Source: Chloroflexota bacterium (lineage in GTDB: Bacteria > Chloroflexota > UBA11872). Taken from it: 64,000 nt of DNA. Each line of letters begins with the position of its first letter. Positions within the stretch are counted from its first letter, which is position 1. The position numbers and the translations under genes were made by a program. Below the pieces are notes generated by a model. That model did no database searches and had not been told where the DNA came from. It saw only the letters and a program-made list of their open reading frames with translations. This document shows positions 54,196 through 63,905 of this stretch, piece by piece. The stretch is from contig JAJDZU010000005.1 of NCBI GenBank assembly GCA_022824495.1, positions 1-64,000 of the forward strand, written 5' to 3'.

Positions 54196-55960
54196 CCGCA
54201 AACTGGCCGACGACGCCGGAGAGCCGCCCGACCCCACACGGCGGCTCGTTGTCATGCTGGGCGGGGCCGTGGCAGCTGCCGGCGTCCTTGGCTGGCGTCT
54301 CTACGACTGGCATGTCCAGCAGTCGGCGGAACTCTCGGCCCGCGGGGCCAGTGCGTTACTCACACGAAGCGAGATCAACCCGCGGCGCGGCAGCATCTAC
54401 GACCGTGACGACGCTGTCCTGGCGATCAGCCGGGGTGCGGTACGGGTGGTGGCTGATCCGCTTGCCATCCACGAAACGTCCGATTCGTTTGAGATTGCCG
54501 ATCGGCTTAGTGTGCTGCTGGGCCTGGACTCCGCCACCGTGGCCGAACGGCTTGGTGATCCAAGTCTTCGCTACTCGGAAATCGCACGGGGTCTAGTTGG
54601 CGAACCGGCAAAGGCCGTGGAAGCCGCGATCCTTGACGGCCAATTGCCAGGTGTGCGCCTCGATCCCGATCGTGTTCGCGTCTACCCCAATCGAAGTCTG
54701 GCCGCACACGTCGTGGGCTTTGTTGGCGAAGGAACGGCACGTCCTGGCGATGTCGTGGGCCAAGCCGGCGTTGAAGCTTGGTATAACGACGTGCTGGGCG
54801 GACAGTCCGGGCTTGTAAGTTCGGATATCGATCGCCTCGGCCGCCGGATCCCAATTGGCCGGTATGCGCTTCAACCGCCGCGACACGGCGCACACGTCTC
54901 TTTGTCGATCGATCGAACGATCCAGCACATCGCCGAGCAGGAGCTCGAGGCCGCTATCGAGCAGTTCGGCGCGACGGCAGGCACCATTCTCATCACCAAT
55001 CCGCGAACTGGCGAAGTGCTGGGGCTCGCCAATAGGCCCACGTACGACCCAGGTCGCGTTCACACCTATCGTGAGTTCGGCCCCGAGTTTGCCAACCGGG
55101 CGTGCAGCCTGATCTATGAGCCAGGGAGCACGTTCAAGCTGATTACGATGGCTGCGGGACTCGACGTCGGAGCCATACGACCCGAAACCACGCACAACCT
55201 GCCTGGAACCGTCAACTATTTCGGGCAGGAATTCAAGAACTGGGATGAGCGAACGTATCCGCAGCAGACGATGGTCAGCGTGCTGCAGCACTCCAGCAAC
55301 ACCGGCACAATCTTCGTCGCGGACACCATCGGCGCCGACAACTTCTACGAATACATTGAACGCTTCGGCTTCGGCACCCGCACCGGAGTTGATCTGGCCG
55401 GCGAGGTATCCGGCATCGTCCGACGCCGTGGCGATCAGGGTTGGTTTCTTCCCGACCTTGCCTCCAATTCGTTCGGTCAGGGGATTTCAGTCACACCGCT
55501 ACAACTAGCGACCGCCGTCGGGGCTATTGCAAACAATGGGGTGATGATGCGACCGCATGTCGCGCGCGCCGTTACCCAGGTCGACGGTCGCCGCGAGACG
55601 ATTGAGTCGCAGCCGATTCGACGGGTGCTTTCACGGGAATCAGCCCTGACCCTCATCAAGATGATGGAAGCGGCGGAATCAGGCGTGCTGAATAACCTGG
55701 CACGTATTCCCGGATACCGAACCGCCGGCAAGACCGGGACGTCGGAGATTGCATCGAGCGGTCGATTCCTCGAGGACACCTCCATCGCGTCCTATGTGGG
55801 ATTCGGCCCCCTAGAGTTGCCCCGCGTGCTGGCCCTGGTTGTCATCGAGCGTCCGCAGGTAGCGTTCTTCGGCGCTCACGTCGCGTCGCCCACGTTCGCC
55901 CGCGTTATGAGCCGAGTCTTCGCTCACCTTCGGGTACCCCCTCGCACCGGACAGGCATGA
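54167..55960 (+). CDS. ftsI: Septal peptidoglycan transpeptidase FtsI (PBP3)
   Basis: A 597-residue class B penicillin-binding protein. A short cytoplasmic tail and transmembrane segment (about 26-44), the PBP dimer domain (INPRRGSIYDRD at about 70-81), then the transpeptidase domain: active-site SxxK in EPGSTFKLI, SSN in HSSNTGTIF and KTG in AGKTGTSEI. No C-terminal PASTA repeats. The GTG start has AGGAAA upstream and lies within the ftsL end; the stop overlaps ftsW (ATGA). It crosslinks septal peptidoglycan outside the membrane. Confidence 0.95.
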   Translation: MRILRDSLSNRKLADDAGEPPDPTRRLVVMLGGAVAAAGVLGWRLYDWHVQQSAELSARGASALLTRSEINPRRGSIYDRDDAVLAISRGAVRVVADPLAIHETSDSFEIADRLSVLLGLDSATVAERLGDPSLRYSEIARGLVGEPAKAVEAAILDGQLPGVRLDPDRVRVYPNRSLAAHVVGFVGEGTARPGDVVGQAGVEAWYNDVLGGQSGLVSSDIDRLGRRIPIGRYALQPPRHGAHVSLSIDRTIQHIAEQELEAAIEQFGATAGTILITNPRTGEVLGLANRPTYDPGRVHTYREFGPEFANRACSLIYEPGSTFKLITMAAGLDVGAIRPETTHNLPGTVNYFGQEFKNWDERTYPQQTMVSVLQHSSNTGTIFVADTIGADNFYEYIERFGFGTRTGVDLAGEVSGIVRRRGDQGWFLPDLASNSFGQGISVTPLQLATAVGAIANNGVMMRPHVARAVTQVDGRRETIESQPIRRVLSRESALTLIKMMEAAESGVLNNLARIPGYRTAGKTGTSEIASSGRFLEDTSIASYVGFGPLELPRVLALVVIERPQVAFFGAHVASPTFARVMSRVFAHLRVPPRTGQA

Positions 55961-57099
55961 GTACGAGCACAGGCCAGTGGCTGGCGGGACGGCTGCCGAA
56001 CTGGCCTTCGCGGGACCCATTCCTGCTGCTGCTGTCGTTCGTCTTGCCGCTAGGAGGCGTTGTGCTGGTGGCCAGCGCCCGGGTGCCGGTAGTCCTGGGC
56101 GCGGATTCCGTTTTTGAACGCGTATCGGTCCAGCAGATGGTGCTGGCAGCCGTGGGCGTCGTGCTGGCGTTGACGATCAGCGCGGTGAATTATCAGCGCT
56201 TCACCCGAGTCGCACCAGTTGCTTTCGTGGGCATGCTGATTGCCCTTGTCGGGGTGCTGTTTGTCGAGGACGCCACCAGCCTGTTTGCGGCCCGTCGCTG
56301 GTATCGGGTGGGCGATCTGACCGTGCAGCCGAGCGAATTCGCAAAGGTTGCCATGGTCGTCATGCTGGCGGCACTGGCCCAGCAATTCGGTGGACGAATC
56401 CGCGAATTCCGAGTTTCCATCTTGTATATGGGGGGTGTCGTAGCTCTGGTGGTCATCCCGATTGTGCTGGAGCCGGACTTGGGCGCCGCCATAACCATAG
56501 CCTTTGTCGGGTTCGTAATGATCTTTGCCGCAGGCGCCCGACTCTGGCACCTGCTCTTGGGCTTCGCGTCGTTGGTTCCCGTCGCGTTTGTGTCCGTGAC
56601 CCAAAACACCTATCAGCGCGAGCGACTCTTGACGTATCTCAGCGGAGACCCGGATATCAATCGCACCGGCTACCAGGCGGCGCAGGCGCAGATAGCCATG
56701 GGATCGGGCGGCGTCACCGGCCGCGGGCTCGGCTTGGGAACACAGAAGTTCCGGCTGCCCATTCCAGATTCCGACGCGGTATTCGCGGTCCTTGGCGAGG
56801 AGTTTGGGCTGGTCGGCACGGGACTGGTGCTGGTGTTGTTTCTCGCACTTTTCGTTCGAGGGATTCAGATTGCAGCTGCCACCGACGACGTGTTTGGCCG
56901 GTTGCTGGCTATCGGAATCGTGACGCAACTGTGCTTCCAAGCCTTCGTAAACATGGCGGTCGTCACGGGCCTCACGCCGGTGACGGGCATCACCCTGCCG
57001 TTCATCAGTCGTGGGGGCTCGTCGCTTCTGGCCTCGATGATCTTGATGGGCATCCTGATGAATGTTGCCCGCCAGTCCGATCTGGGACGCAGCACGTGA
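55957..57099 (+). CDS. ftsW: SEDS-family peptidoglycan glycosyltransferase FtsW
   Basis: A 380-residue polytopic SEDS protein with about ten membrane segments. The conserved loops ARRWYRVGDLTVQPSEFAK, LEPDLGAA (with the catalytic-region aspartate) and the PIPDSDAVFAVLGEEFGLVG and TGLTPVTGITLPFISRGGSS blocks are present. It polymerises lipid II at the septum with its partner FtsI, encoded just upstream with a 4-bp overlap. It could also be called RodA-like, but the dcw position supports FtsW. Confidence 0.93.
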   Translation: MSTSTGQWLAGRLPNWPSRDPFLLLLSFVLPLGGVVLVASARVPVVLGADSVFERVSVQQMVLAAVGVVLALTISAVNYQRFTRVAPVAFVGMLIALVGVLFVEDATSLFAARRWYRVGDLTVQPSEFAKVAMVVMLAALAQQFGGRIREFRVSILYMGGVVALVVIPIVLEPDLGAAITIAFVGFVMIFAAGARLWHLLLGFASLVPVAFVSVTQNTYQRERLLTYLSGDPDINRTGYQAAQAQIAMGSGGVTGRGLGLGTQKFRLPIPDSDAVFAVLGEEFGLVGTGLVLVLFLALFVRGIQIAAATDDVFGRLLAIGIVTQLCFQAFVNMAVVTGLTPVTGITLPFISRGGSSLLASMILMGILMNVARQSDLGRST

Positions 57100-58214
57100 G
57101 GCTTGTGCTGGTCGGCGGCGGCACAGCCGGTCACATTTTTCCAACCATCGCCGTCGCCCGGCAGTTGACCGCGCTGTCCGAGACGGCGGTTGAGCTCAGC
57201 GCCGTCTGTGGGTCCCGCGATCTCGATCGCCTGTTGTATCGCGACGTCGATCTTGACGTCGTTCCCCTGCCAGCCCGTGGCATCGTAGGTGTTGACTGGT
57301 GGCGGTTGCCGTGGCGTGCCTGGCTGCTTATCCAGTCGCTCCTTATGGTTTGGCGCGACTTCAGCCGGCGCCGTCCGGACGCGGTGGTCGCCAGTGGCGG
57401 CTACGTCAGCGCCCCCGTGCTGCTCGTCAGCTGGTTGCGGCGCATTCCAGCGGTGATCTTCTCAGGTGATGCCGCTCTGGGATGGGCCACGCGTGTTATG
57501 GCCCCCCTGGCATCTGTCGCCACGATTGCATTCGAGGAAGCTCGCGGTCAGATCTGGCGTACGCCGGTCGAACTGGTGGGGTACCCGGTTCGCGGCACCT
57601 TTTCGTCACCCGATGCGAAGGCTGGACGCACGGCATTTGGAGTTTCCGAGACCGACTCCCTAGTTGTCGTGATGGGCGGGAGCCAGGGCTCACATGCCAT
57701 CAACGAGGCGCTGCGCGCAGACCTATTGCGCCTGCTTGAGAAAGCCCAGATTGTTCATGTCAGCGGTCAACGCGACTATCAGACCCTTGCGGCAGCACGC
57801 GACCAACTGCCCGCTCCACTGCGCGCACGTTACCGCCTCCACGACTTTATACGCAGCGGATTCGCCAACCTTCTGGCCGCCGCAGACGTCGTTGTGAGTC
57901 GGGCCGGCGCCACCTCAGTCGCCGAGTTCAGCGCGGTGGGTACGCCGGCTGTACTCATTCCCGGACAATTCGGGGCAGGGCACCAGGTTGCAACTGCCAG
58001 AGCTATGGCGACGGCCGGCGCCGCGGTAGTGCTCTCTGAATCGGACCTGAAATCCGGTCACCTGGGCCTGATGCTGCTCGATCTGCTAAACGATCGAAGC
58101 CATTTGGACAGCATGAGTGAGGCCACGCAGTCACGTGGACGGCCGCGTGCAGCCAGACAGATTGCCCGAATCGCCCTTGAGCTGGCGCGCCGGGACTCGA
58201 CGGTCGACGGATGA
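57096..58214 (+). CDS. murG: UDP-GlcNAc:lipid I GlcNAc transferase MurG
   Basis: A 372-residue GT-B glycosyltransferase that turns lipid I into lipid II on the cytoplasmic face of the membrane. The first glycine loop VGGGTAGHIFPTIA, VVASGGYVSAP, VMGGSQGSHAIN and the C-terminal VSRAGATSVAEFSAVGTPAVLIP donor site are standard. GTG 57096 overlaps the ftsW stop (GTGA); the longer open frame upstream is a shadow of ftsW. The stop overlaps murC. Confidence 0.95.
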   Translation: MRLVLVGGGTAGHIFPTIAVARQLTALSETAVELSAVCGSRDLDRLLYRDVDLDVVPLPARGIVGVDWWRLPWRAWLLIQSLLMVWRDFSRRRPDAVVASGGYVSAPVLLVSWLRRIPAVIFSGDAALGWATRVMAPLASVATIAFEEARGQIWRTPVELVGYPVRGTFSSPDAKAGRTAFGVSETDSLVVVMGGSQGSHAINEALRADLLRLLEKAQIVHVSGQRDYQTLAAARDQLPAPLRARYRLHDFIRSGFANLLAAADVVVSRAGATSVAEFSAVGTPAVLIPGQFGAGHQVATARAMATAGAAVVLSESDLKSGHLGLMLLDLLNDRSHLDSMSEATQSRGRPRAARQIARIALELARRDSTVDG

Positions 58215-59599
58215 TGTCGCCTCAGGTCACCGATCCCACCGTGCGCCACGTCCATATCGTGGGCATCGGCGGCAAGGGAATGAGCGCGATCGGGGCGGCG
58301 CTGCTGGATCTAGGCAAGACCGTGAGCGGCAGCGACCTGAAGCACTCGACCCAATCGGAACGACTGGAGAGCCGCGGCGCCCAGATCGCCTTAGGGCATC
58401 GCTCCGAGAACATCGGCGACGCCGACATCGTCATTCACTCATCGGCGATACCTGTGGACAATCCTGAGCTCGTGGCCGCTCACGTCCAGGGAACCGCCGT
58501 TGGTACGCGAGCCGAAGCCGTGGCAGCCCTGTTCAACAGTCGCCGCGGGATCGCTGTCGCGGGAACACATGGCAAGACCACGACATCAGCGCTGATTGCG
58601 ACGATCTTGCAACGCGCGGGTCTGGCGCCCTCGTTTCTCATTGGCGCCGACGTTCGGTCGCTTGGCGGAGCCAACGGGCGGATAGGAGTAGGGTCGTGGA
58701 TGGTGCTGGAGGCGGATGAATTCGACGATGCATTTCTCGCCTATAGGCCCCGGATCACCGCCCTCACGCACCTGGAACCGGACCATCTGGATCACTTCGG
58801 CACCGTCGACCTAATGGTTTCTACGTTCGAGCAGTTTGTCGACCAACTGCCCGCCGCTTCCGCGCTTGTCGCCCGCTGCGATGTACCTCTGCTACGGCAG
58901 GTGGCTGAGCGGCATCCGGGGGTAATCACATGGTTTGGTCCAGGCGGCGACTGGCAGATTGAGCACTACTCCCCAGGCGCGCCCGGACCAACCCTCGACG
59001 TCCGGGGCCCGAGAGGGCACTTGATGCTCAGGCTGCCTATCCCCGGTCGCCACAACGCCCTGAATGCGTTGGCCGCTCTGGCCTCCGCCAGCTTGGCCGG
59101 AATCGAAGGGCACGAGGCCGCGCGGGCGTTGGAGCGCTACGCCGGCGCCGAACGTCGGCTGGAGTTTCGGGCCATCGTCCAGGGCATCACCGTCATTGAG
59201 GATTACGCCCACCACCCAACCGCCGTGCGCGCGAGCCTGCAAGCCGTGCGTGAACTTCGGCCGCAGCGAGTGCTCGCGGTGTATCAACCGCTCCTGGAGT
59301 CTCGGACGCGAGACCTGTTTGAGGCCTTTCTCGACGCGTTTGGAGATGCCGATGAGGTGTACCTGGCGGACATCTACTCACCGCCAGGTCGCGAAACGGC
59401 CCTCGGCGTCACTTCCCGTGACTTGGCCGAGGCATTGCGCCACCCAAACGCCCGAGCGCTTCCCAATCTTGATGAAATTGCCGAACGCGTACTTGAAGAA
59501 GCACGTGATGGTGACATTGTCCTGGTCATGGGCCCGGAGTCCGTGACGCCGCTGGCCGATCACTTAGTGGCGCGCCTCAAACAAGAACCAGTCAGATGA
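58211..59599 (+). CDS. murC: UDP-N-acetylmuramate-L-alanine ligase
   Basis: A 462-residue Mur ligase adding L-alanine to UDP-MurNAc in the cytoplasm. HIVGIGGKGMSAIG is the N-terminal UDP-binding loop, VAGTHGKTTTSAL the ATP P-loop (about 117-129), EADEFDDAF and THLEPDHLDHFGT the metal and central motifs, and IEDYAHHPTAVRASL a C-terminal signature. ATG 58211 overlaps the murG stop; the stop overlaps murB, both ATGA. Confidence 0.96.
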   Translation: MMSPQVTDPTVRHVHIVGIGGKGMSAIGAALLDLGKTVSGSDLKHSTQSERLESRGAQIALGHRSENIGDADIVIHSSAIPVDNPELVAAHVQGTAVGTRAEAVAALFNSRRGIAVAGTHGKTTTSALIATILQRAGLAPSFLIGADVRSLGGANGRIGVGSWMVLEADEFDDAFLAYRPRITALTHLEPDHLDHFGTVDLMVSTFEQFVDQLPAASALVARCDVPLLRQVAERHPGVITWFGPGGDWQIEHYSPGAPGPTLDVRGPRGHLMLRLPIPGRHNALNALAALASASLAGIEGHEAARALERYAGAERRLEFRAIVQGITVIEDYAHHPTAVRASLQAVRELRPQRVLAVYQPLLESRTRDLFEAFLDAFGDADEVYLADIYSPPGRETALGVTSRDLAEALRHPNARALPNLDEIAERVLEEARDGDIVLVMGPESVTPLADHLVARLKQEPVR

Positions 59600-60519
59600 G
59601 CGCGGATTCGAGATTCCCGTCGGCGCTCCGCGTTCGTGCGCACGAGCCCATGGAACGCCACACGTCCTTTGGCGTGGGTGGACCAGCCGACTTGTGGGTT
59701 GAAGTTCGCAGCCTGACCGCATTGCGTCTAGCCCTGGAGACCGCGAATCGCCTGGGGATTCCTCGAACCGTCATGGGGCACGGCACCAACGCACTCGTAG
59801 CCGACGCTGGGATAGACGGCCTGGTGATCTACAACCGCTATCAGTGTTTCTCCGCGCACCCGCCCGACAGATTCGTGCGGGTGGCATCGGGCCACAGCAT
59901 GGCGCGCCTGGCCGGGCGATGCGCACGCCTGGGTCTTGGGGGCCTGTCGTTTGCGATCGGCGTCCCAGGCACCGTGGGCGGTGCCATCTACGGCAACGCG
60001 GGCGCGTTCGGATCCGAGGTTGCCGCCGTATTGAGGTCGGCCCGCGTGTGGCGATGTGGTCATGAAGTTGATGTCCCGGCATCGGGATTTGATTTTGGGT
60101 ATCGGCGAAGCAACCTCCACAACGATGAGACTGAACCTGTGGTGCTGGCGGCGAGCTTTCGCGTCCAACCTGCCGACCCCTCCTCGCTTCGACACGAGTT
60201 GCTGGCCCTGGCTCGTCGGCGACGCGCCACCCAGCCCCTCGGACAGAACGCGGGATCGTTCTTCATGAATCCAGACGGCGATTACGCTGGACGGCTGATT
60301 GAGGCGGCCGGTCTCAAGGGCCACGAGCTTGGCGGGGCGTTTGTCTCGCCAGTCCACGCAAACTTCATCTCGGCCAGACCCGGCGGGACGGCTAAGGACG
60401 TCTTGGATCTGGCCATTGTGGTTCGTGAACGTGTGGCCGAGGCTACCGGTGTCCGGCTCACACCGGAAGTACGGCTCCTGGGCCGCTGGAACAGCCACGC
60501 GCGGGCGTTGTTTACGTGA
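59596..60519 (+). CDS. murB: UDP-N-acetylenolpyruvoylglucosamine reductase
   Basis: A 307-residue FAD enzyme reducing UDP-GlcNAc-enolpyruvate to UDP-MurNAc with NADPH. NTSFGVGGPAD-type motif (HTSFGVGGPADLW), GHGTNALVAD, GVPGTVGGAIYGNAGAFG and the proton-donor serine in QNAGSFFMNP are present; the spacing fits a short type IIb form. ATG start overlaps murC, stop overlaps ftsQ (GTGA). Confidence 0.95.
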   Translation: MSADSRFPSALRVRAHEPMERHTSFGVGGPADLWVEVRSLTALRLALETANRLGIPRTVMGHGTNALVADAGIDGLVIYNRYQCFSAHPPDRFVRVASGHSMARLAGRCARLGLGGLSFAIGVPGTVGGAIYGNAGAFGSEVAAVLRSARVWRCGHEVDVPASGFDFGYRRSNLHNDETEPVVLAASFRVQPADPSSLRHELLALARRRRATQPLGQNAGSFFMNPDGDYAGRLIEAAGLKGHELGGAFVSPVHANFISARPGGTAKDVLDLAIVVRERVAEATGVRLTPEVRLLGRWNSHARALFT

Positions 60520-61286
60520 CCGACCTACGCGGAGGTCTCTTTACAAAGGCGCTGTCACTGGTCATCGCCATGATCTCCTCCGGCGTCCTCATATGGTTTC
60601 TCAATTCGCCCGTGTTCGACGTTAGAAATGTCGCCGTGCACCGGGCGGATTCTTCGCCGCCCCCAGCGGTCGATCCGGCCAGCATCGAGGCCGCCGCTCA
60701 TCCCCTGATTGGCGCGAACGTGTTTCGCATCGACAGCAACGCGCTGCGGCAGCAAATACGGAATCTGCCGGGGGTGGCCGACGCAACGGTTCGAGTAGGC
60801 GTTGACGGCCGGGCGACAGTTACGGTCGCCTACGAGGCGCCAGTGGCGAACTGGGTTGCCAACGGTCAGAGCTTTCTGGTCAATGCGTCCGGCGAGGTCC
60901 TGGCGGAGCAGTTCGAGCCGAAAGTTCCGCTCACTATCGAGGACGACTCGTCGGCACCTCTTGTGCCGGGCGACCTCGTTAGCGCGGGAGTGCTGATAGC
61001 CGCGCATCAACTGCAGAGCAATTTGCCACTCCTCCGAGTCATACCCAGCCGTATTCGCTACTCCGCCGGCCAGCTGACCGTGGTAGATCACGCCGGGCGG
61101 GAACTCGATTTTGGTGATACGTCGCAACTCGACGCAAAGCTCGTCGCCCTGCATGCCGTGCTTGAGCAAGCGAACCGCCTCGGCGAGCGAATTGCTAGCG
61201 TGGATCTCCGACCAATTGAACGCCCCACCTACCGCACAGTGGACGCGCCGCCGCTCGCCACTGGCCGCAATCCTGGGGCGCCGTAG
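60516..61286 (+). CDS. ftsQ: Cell division protein FtsQ (POTRA domain)
   Basis: A 256-residue bitopic membrane protein: short cytoplasmic tail, transmembrane segment (about 10-29; FTKALSLVIAMISSGVLIWF), then a POTRA domain (about 35-105; VFDVRNVAVHR, HPLIGANVFRID, GVADATVRVG) and a FtsQ-type beta domain. It links the early divisome to FtsWI. The GTG start overlaps murB by 4 bp. 55 bp separate it from ftsA, the first clear gap in the cluster since rsmH. Confidence 0.88.
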   Translation: MTDLRGGLFTKALSLVIAMISSGVLIWFLNSPVFDVRNVAVHRADSSPPPAVDPASIEAAAHPLIGANVFRIDSNALRQQIRNLPGVADATVRVGVDGRATVTVAYEAPVANWVANGQSFLVNASGEVLAEQFEPKVPLTIEDDSSAPLVPGDLVSAGVLIAAHQLQSNLPLLRVIPSRIRYSAGQLTVVDHAGRELDFGDTSQLDAKLVALHAVLEQANRLGERIASVDLRPIERPTYRTVDAPPLATGRNPGAP

Positions 61287-61341
61287 TCGTGTTATGTAAA
61301 CTGTCGCTTTTCGTGCACTCCGTTTGGCCAAGGGTGGGAGC

Positions 61342-62589
61342 ATGAGCCGTAAACGGACCTTCGTGGGACTGGACGTCGGAACGACCAAAACCTGCGCCGT
61401 GATTGGACAGGAGTACCGAGGCGCGCAGTTGCATGTCCTTGGCGTCGGCACCGCGCCTTCGTATGGACTCAAGGGCGGTCAGGTCGTCGACGTTGTTCTA
61501 ACAGTCAAAGCCATTGACGAAGCAATTCACCGCGCCGAGAAGGCCGCGCGAGCGCGGTCGTCGCAAGTCGTCACTGGAATCGCCGGCGGCCACCTCCAAT
61601 CTCACAGTCAGCGGGGCGAAGTTCGCTTGCCGTCCGGTGAGCGCGAGGTGCGCGAACGCCATGTCGGGGCGGTCGTCCGCGGAGCGACCATGTTGAGCTT
61701 GGCCGAAGACCGGGAGGTCGTAGCGGTTATTCCCAAGACGTTTGCAACGGACCACCTCACCGACGTACTCGATCCACGTGGACTCACTGCGCGGCGGCTT
61801 GCCGTCGAAGCTCACGTCATCACTGGAGCCACAAACGCCATGGCGAACCTGGAGCACTGCGTAAGCCAGGCGGGTCTGTCAACGCAAGGCCGCGTTCTCC
61901 AGCCACTGGCCTCGGCACGCGCCTGCCTTACGCCGGAGCAGAGGCGCGAGGGTGTGGTGCTAATCGACATTGGCGGTGGAACGACCGATGTTGCCCTCTT
62001 TGTTGATGATGCGTGCTGGCACATTGCCGTGATCCCGATTGGAGGCGCGCTGGTCACGGCTGACATTGCCCGGGGGCTCCGGTTGCCAACCAAAGTCGCC
62101 GAAGCAGTAAAGGTCGAACATGGCAGCGTCGGGTGGCCGGTCGACGAAAACGATGCAACCGTCGCTGTCCCGGGGTTCGACCATGGCGCGCCGGTGGCCA
62201 TTCGCCGCCGAGATCTTGCCGAGGTCATCACGGCGAGAGTGGAAGAGTTGATGCATCTTGTGCGTGACGAAATCACGCGCAGCGGGTATTACGACATTCT
62301 CCCGGCGGGAGCCGTGCTCACCGGCGGCGGTTCCCGCCTCAGTGGCATCAAGGAATTGGCCAGCACGGTCTTGGACATGCCGGTCGCCACGGGTCGACCT
62401 CGGGCACTTTGGGGATTGGGCGATAACCTTCGGGCACCCGAATTCAGCACGGGCGTCGGTCTTCTGCTTTCGGCCGCCGCAGCTGAGGAAGCAGACGGCT
62501 GGGTGACTGCCGCGAGCCTCCAACAGCGGGGTGTCTTGGACAAGCTTGGCGGGTGGATGCGTTCGGTTGTCTCGCCAACTGTCAGGTGA
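61342..62589 (+). CDS. ftsA: Cell division protein FtsA
   Basis: A 415-residue actin-fold ATPase that tethers FtsZ to the membrane. FVGLDVGTTKTCAVIG is phosphate loop 1, VLIDIGGGTTDVALF phosphate loop 2, and VLTGGGSRLSGIKEL the adenosine motif. The last 20 residues (VLDKLGGWMRSVV) form the amphipathic membrane-targeting helix expected of FtsA. ATG 61342 is preferred over TTG 61324 because the family N-terminus starts there and AGGG lies upstream. Confidence 0.95.
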   Translation: MSRKRTFVGLDVGTTKTCAVIGQEYRGAQLHVLGVGTAPSYGLKGGQVVDVVLTVKAIDEAIHRAEKAARARSSQVVTGIAGGHLQSHSQRGEVRLPSGEREVRERHVGAVVRGATMLSLAEDREVVAVIPKTFATDHLTDVLDPRGLTARRLAVEAHVITGATNAMANLEHCVSQAGLSTQGRVLQPLASARACLTPEQRREGVVLIDIGGGTTDVALFVDDACWHIAVIPIGGALVTADIARGLRLPTKVAEAVKVEHGSVGWPVDENDATVAVPGFDHGAPVAIRRRDLAEVITARVEELMHLVRDEITRSGYYDILPAGAVLTGGGSRLSGIKELASTVLDMPVATGRPRALWGLGDNLRAPEFSTGVGLLLSAAAAEEADGWVTAASLQQRGVLDKLGGWMRSVVSPTVR

Positions 62590-62617
62590 AAGGCGAATCG
62601 CGGTGATTCAGTATGGG

Positions 62618-62623
62618 CATAAT
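62618..62623 (+). promoter_or_regulatory. Possible -10 element in the ftsA-ftsZ gap
   Basis: CATAAT lies 77-82 bp upstream of the ftsZ ATG in the 110-bp gap between ftsA and ftsZ. No convincing -35; an internal ftsZ promoter here would match its usual high expression. Confidence 0.3.
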
Positions 62624-62699
62624 GGCGTTACAGTTGTGGCGCTGCACCGAGAGTGGTCTGGCCGTCCAACGTTGGCGCGCCTGGGAAGGGTGAGTGGAC

Positions 62700-63887
62700 A
62701 TGGCCGATAGTGATGGCCGCGGTGGAAGTCGAATCACGCGGCTGACGGGCGCCGATGGCGAGCCGCATTCGGCGCCGGCTGGTCGCGTATCAAGACAGCC
62801 GGTCGGCGGCGACTCGTTAGCGGAGCTCAAAGTCGTTGGCATTGGTGGTGGTGGCAGCAACGCCGTCGACCGCATGATCGACGAGCATGTGCAAGGCGTT
62901 GAGTTCATCGCCGTCAACACTGACGCGCAGGCACTGGTGCGCTCAAGTGCCCCTACACGGATACGCGTCGGCGACAAGGCCACCCGCGGACTTGGCTCAG
63001 GTGGCCAACCTTCCCTGGGCCAGAAAGCCGCCGAAGAGTCTCTGGATGAGATTCGCGAAGCCGTGGAAGGTGCCGACATGGTCTTCATTGCCGCCGGCAT
63101 GGGCGGCGGTACCGGCACCGGTGGTGCGCCGGTGGTCGCCGACGTCGCCCGCGAAACAGGTGCGCTCACGGTCGGCGTTGTGACACGACCGTTTGATTTC
63201 GAAGGCAGCACGCGCGCTCGTTACGCCGAGGAAGGCATCCGAAACCTGCAGGAGCGCGTCGACACACTTGTGATGATTCCCAACCAGCAGCTCTTGGCGG
63301 TCGCCGACCCGAAGATGTCGGTCACCGAGGCCTTTGCTTTGGCCGACGACGTGCTGCGCCAGGGTATTCAGGGCGTATCCGACCTGATAACTCAACCAGG
63401 CTTGATCAATCTCGACTTCAACGACGTGCGGGCGGTCATGACCGAATCCGGCACAGCCTTGATGGCCATTGGCGAGGCCCAGGGTGAAGACCGAGCGACC
63501 GAAGCGATTCAGCAAGCCCTCAACAGCCCGCTGCTCAATGTTTCCGTGGATGGCGCGCAGGGGGTGCTTCTGAACTTCACCGGCGGCCCAGACATGACGC
63601 TTCACGAAGTCAACGAAGCCGCAGACATCGTGGCAAGGGCGGCCGAGCCGAATGCCAACATCATCTTCGGGACGGTGATCGACGAAGCCATGGAGGGTCG
63701 TCTCCAGGTCACGGTCATCGCGACTGGGTTCCAGACGGGTTCGACAGAGGCGCGCCCGACCAGACGCCGCACCTCGCGACTCTCAAGCAGCCCCGTGGTA
63801 CGCGAGCTTGACTTCTCGAGCCGTTCGCGCGAGTCAAGCGAAGTAGAGATTCCAGCCTTCCTTCGACGCCGCTCGGAAGGGCGCTGA
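62700..63887 (+). CDS. ftsZ: Cell division protein FtsZ
   Basis: A 395-residue tubulin-like GTPase forming the cytokinetic ring. A variable N-terminal extension of about 40 residues precedes LKVVGIGGGGSNAVDRM, the tubulin signature GMGGGTGTGGAP, NTDAQAL and FNDVRAVM. The C-terminal linker is Ser/Arg-rich, and the end IPAFLRRRSEGR is the conserved peptide that binds FtsA. ATG 62700 is used with AAGGG nine bases upstream; GTG 62694 in frame is an alternative. Confidence 0.96.
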   Translation: MADSDGRGGSRITRLTGADGEPHSAPAGRVSRQPVGGDSLAELKVVGIGGGGSNAVDRMIDEHVQGVEFIAVNTDAQALVRSSAPTRIRVGDKATRGLGSGGQPSLGQKAAEESLDEIREAVEGADMVFIAAGMGGGTGTGGAPVVADVARETGALTVGVVTRPFDFEGSTRARYAEEGIRNLQERVDTLVMIPNQQLLAVADPKMSVTEAFALADDVLRQGIQGVSDLITQPGLINLDFNDVRAVMTESGTALMAIGEAQGEDRATEAIQQALNSPLLNVSVDGAQGVLLNFTGGPDMTLHEVNEAADIVARAAEPNANIIFGTVIDEAMEGRLQVTVIATGFQTGSTEARPTRRRTSRLSSSPVVRELDFSSRSRESSEVEIPAFLRRRSEGR

Positions 63888-63905
63888 CCAAAGTCACGCC
63901 TGCGC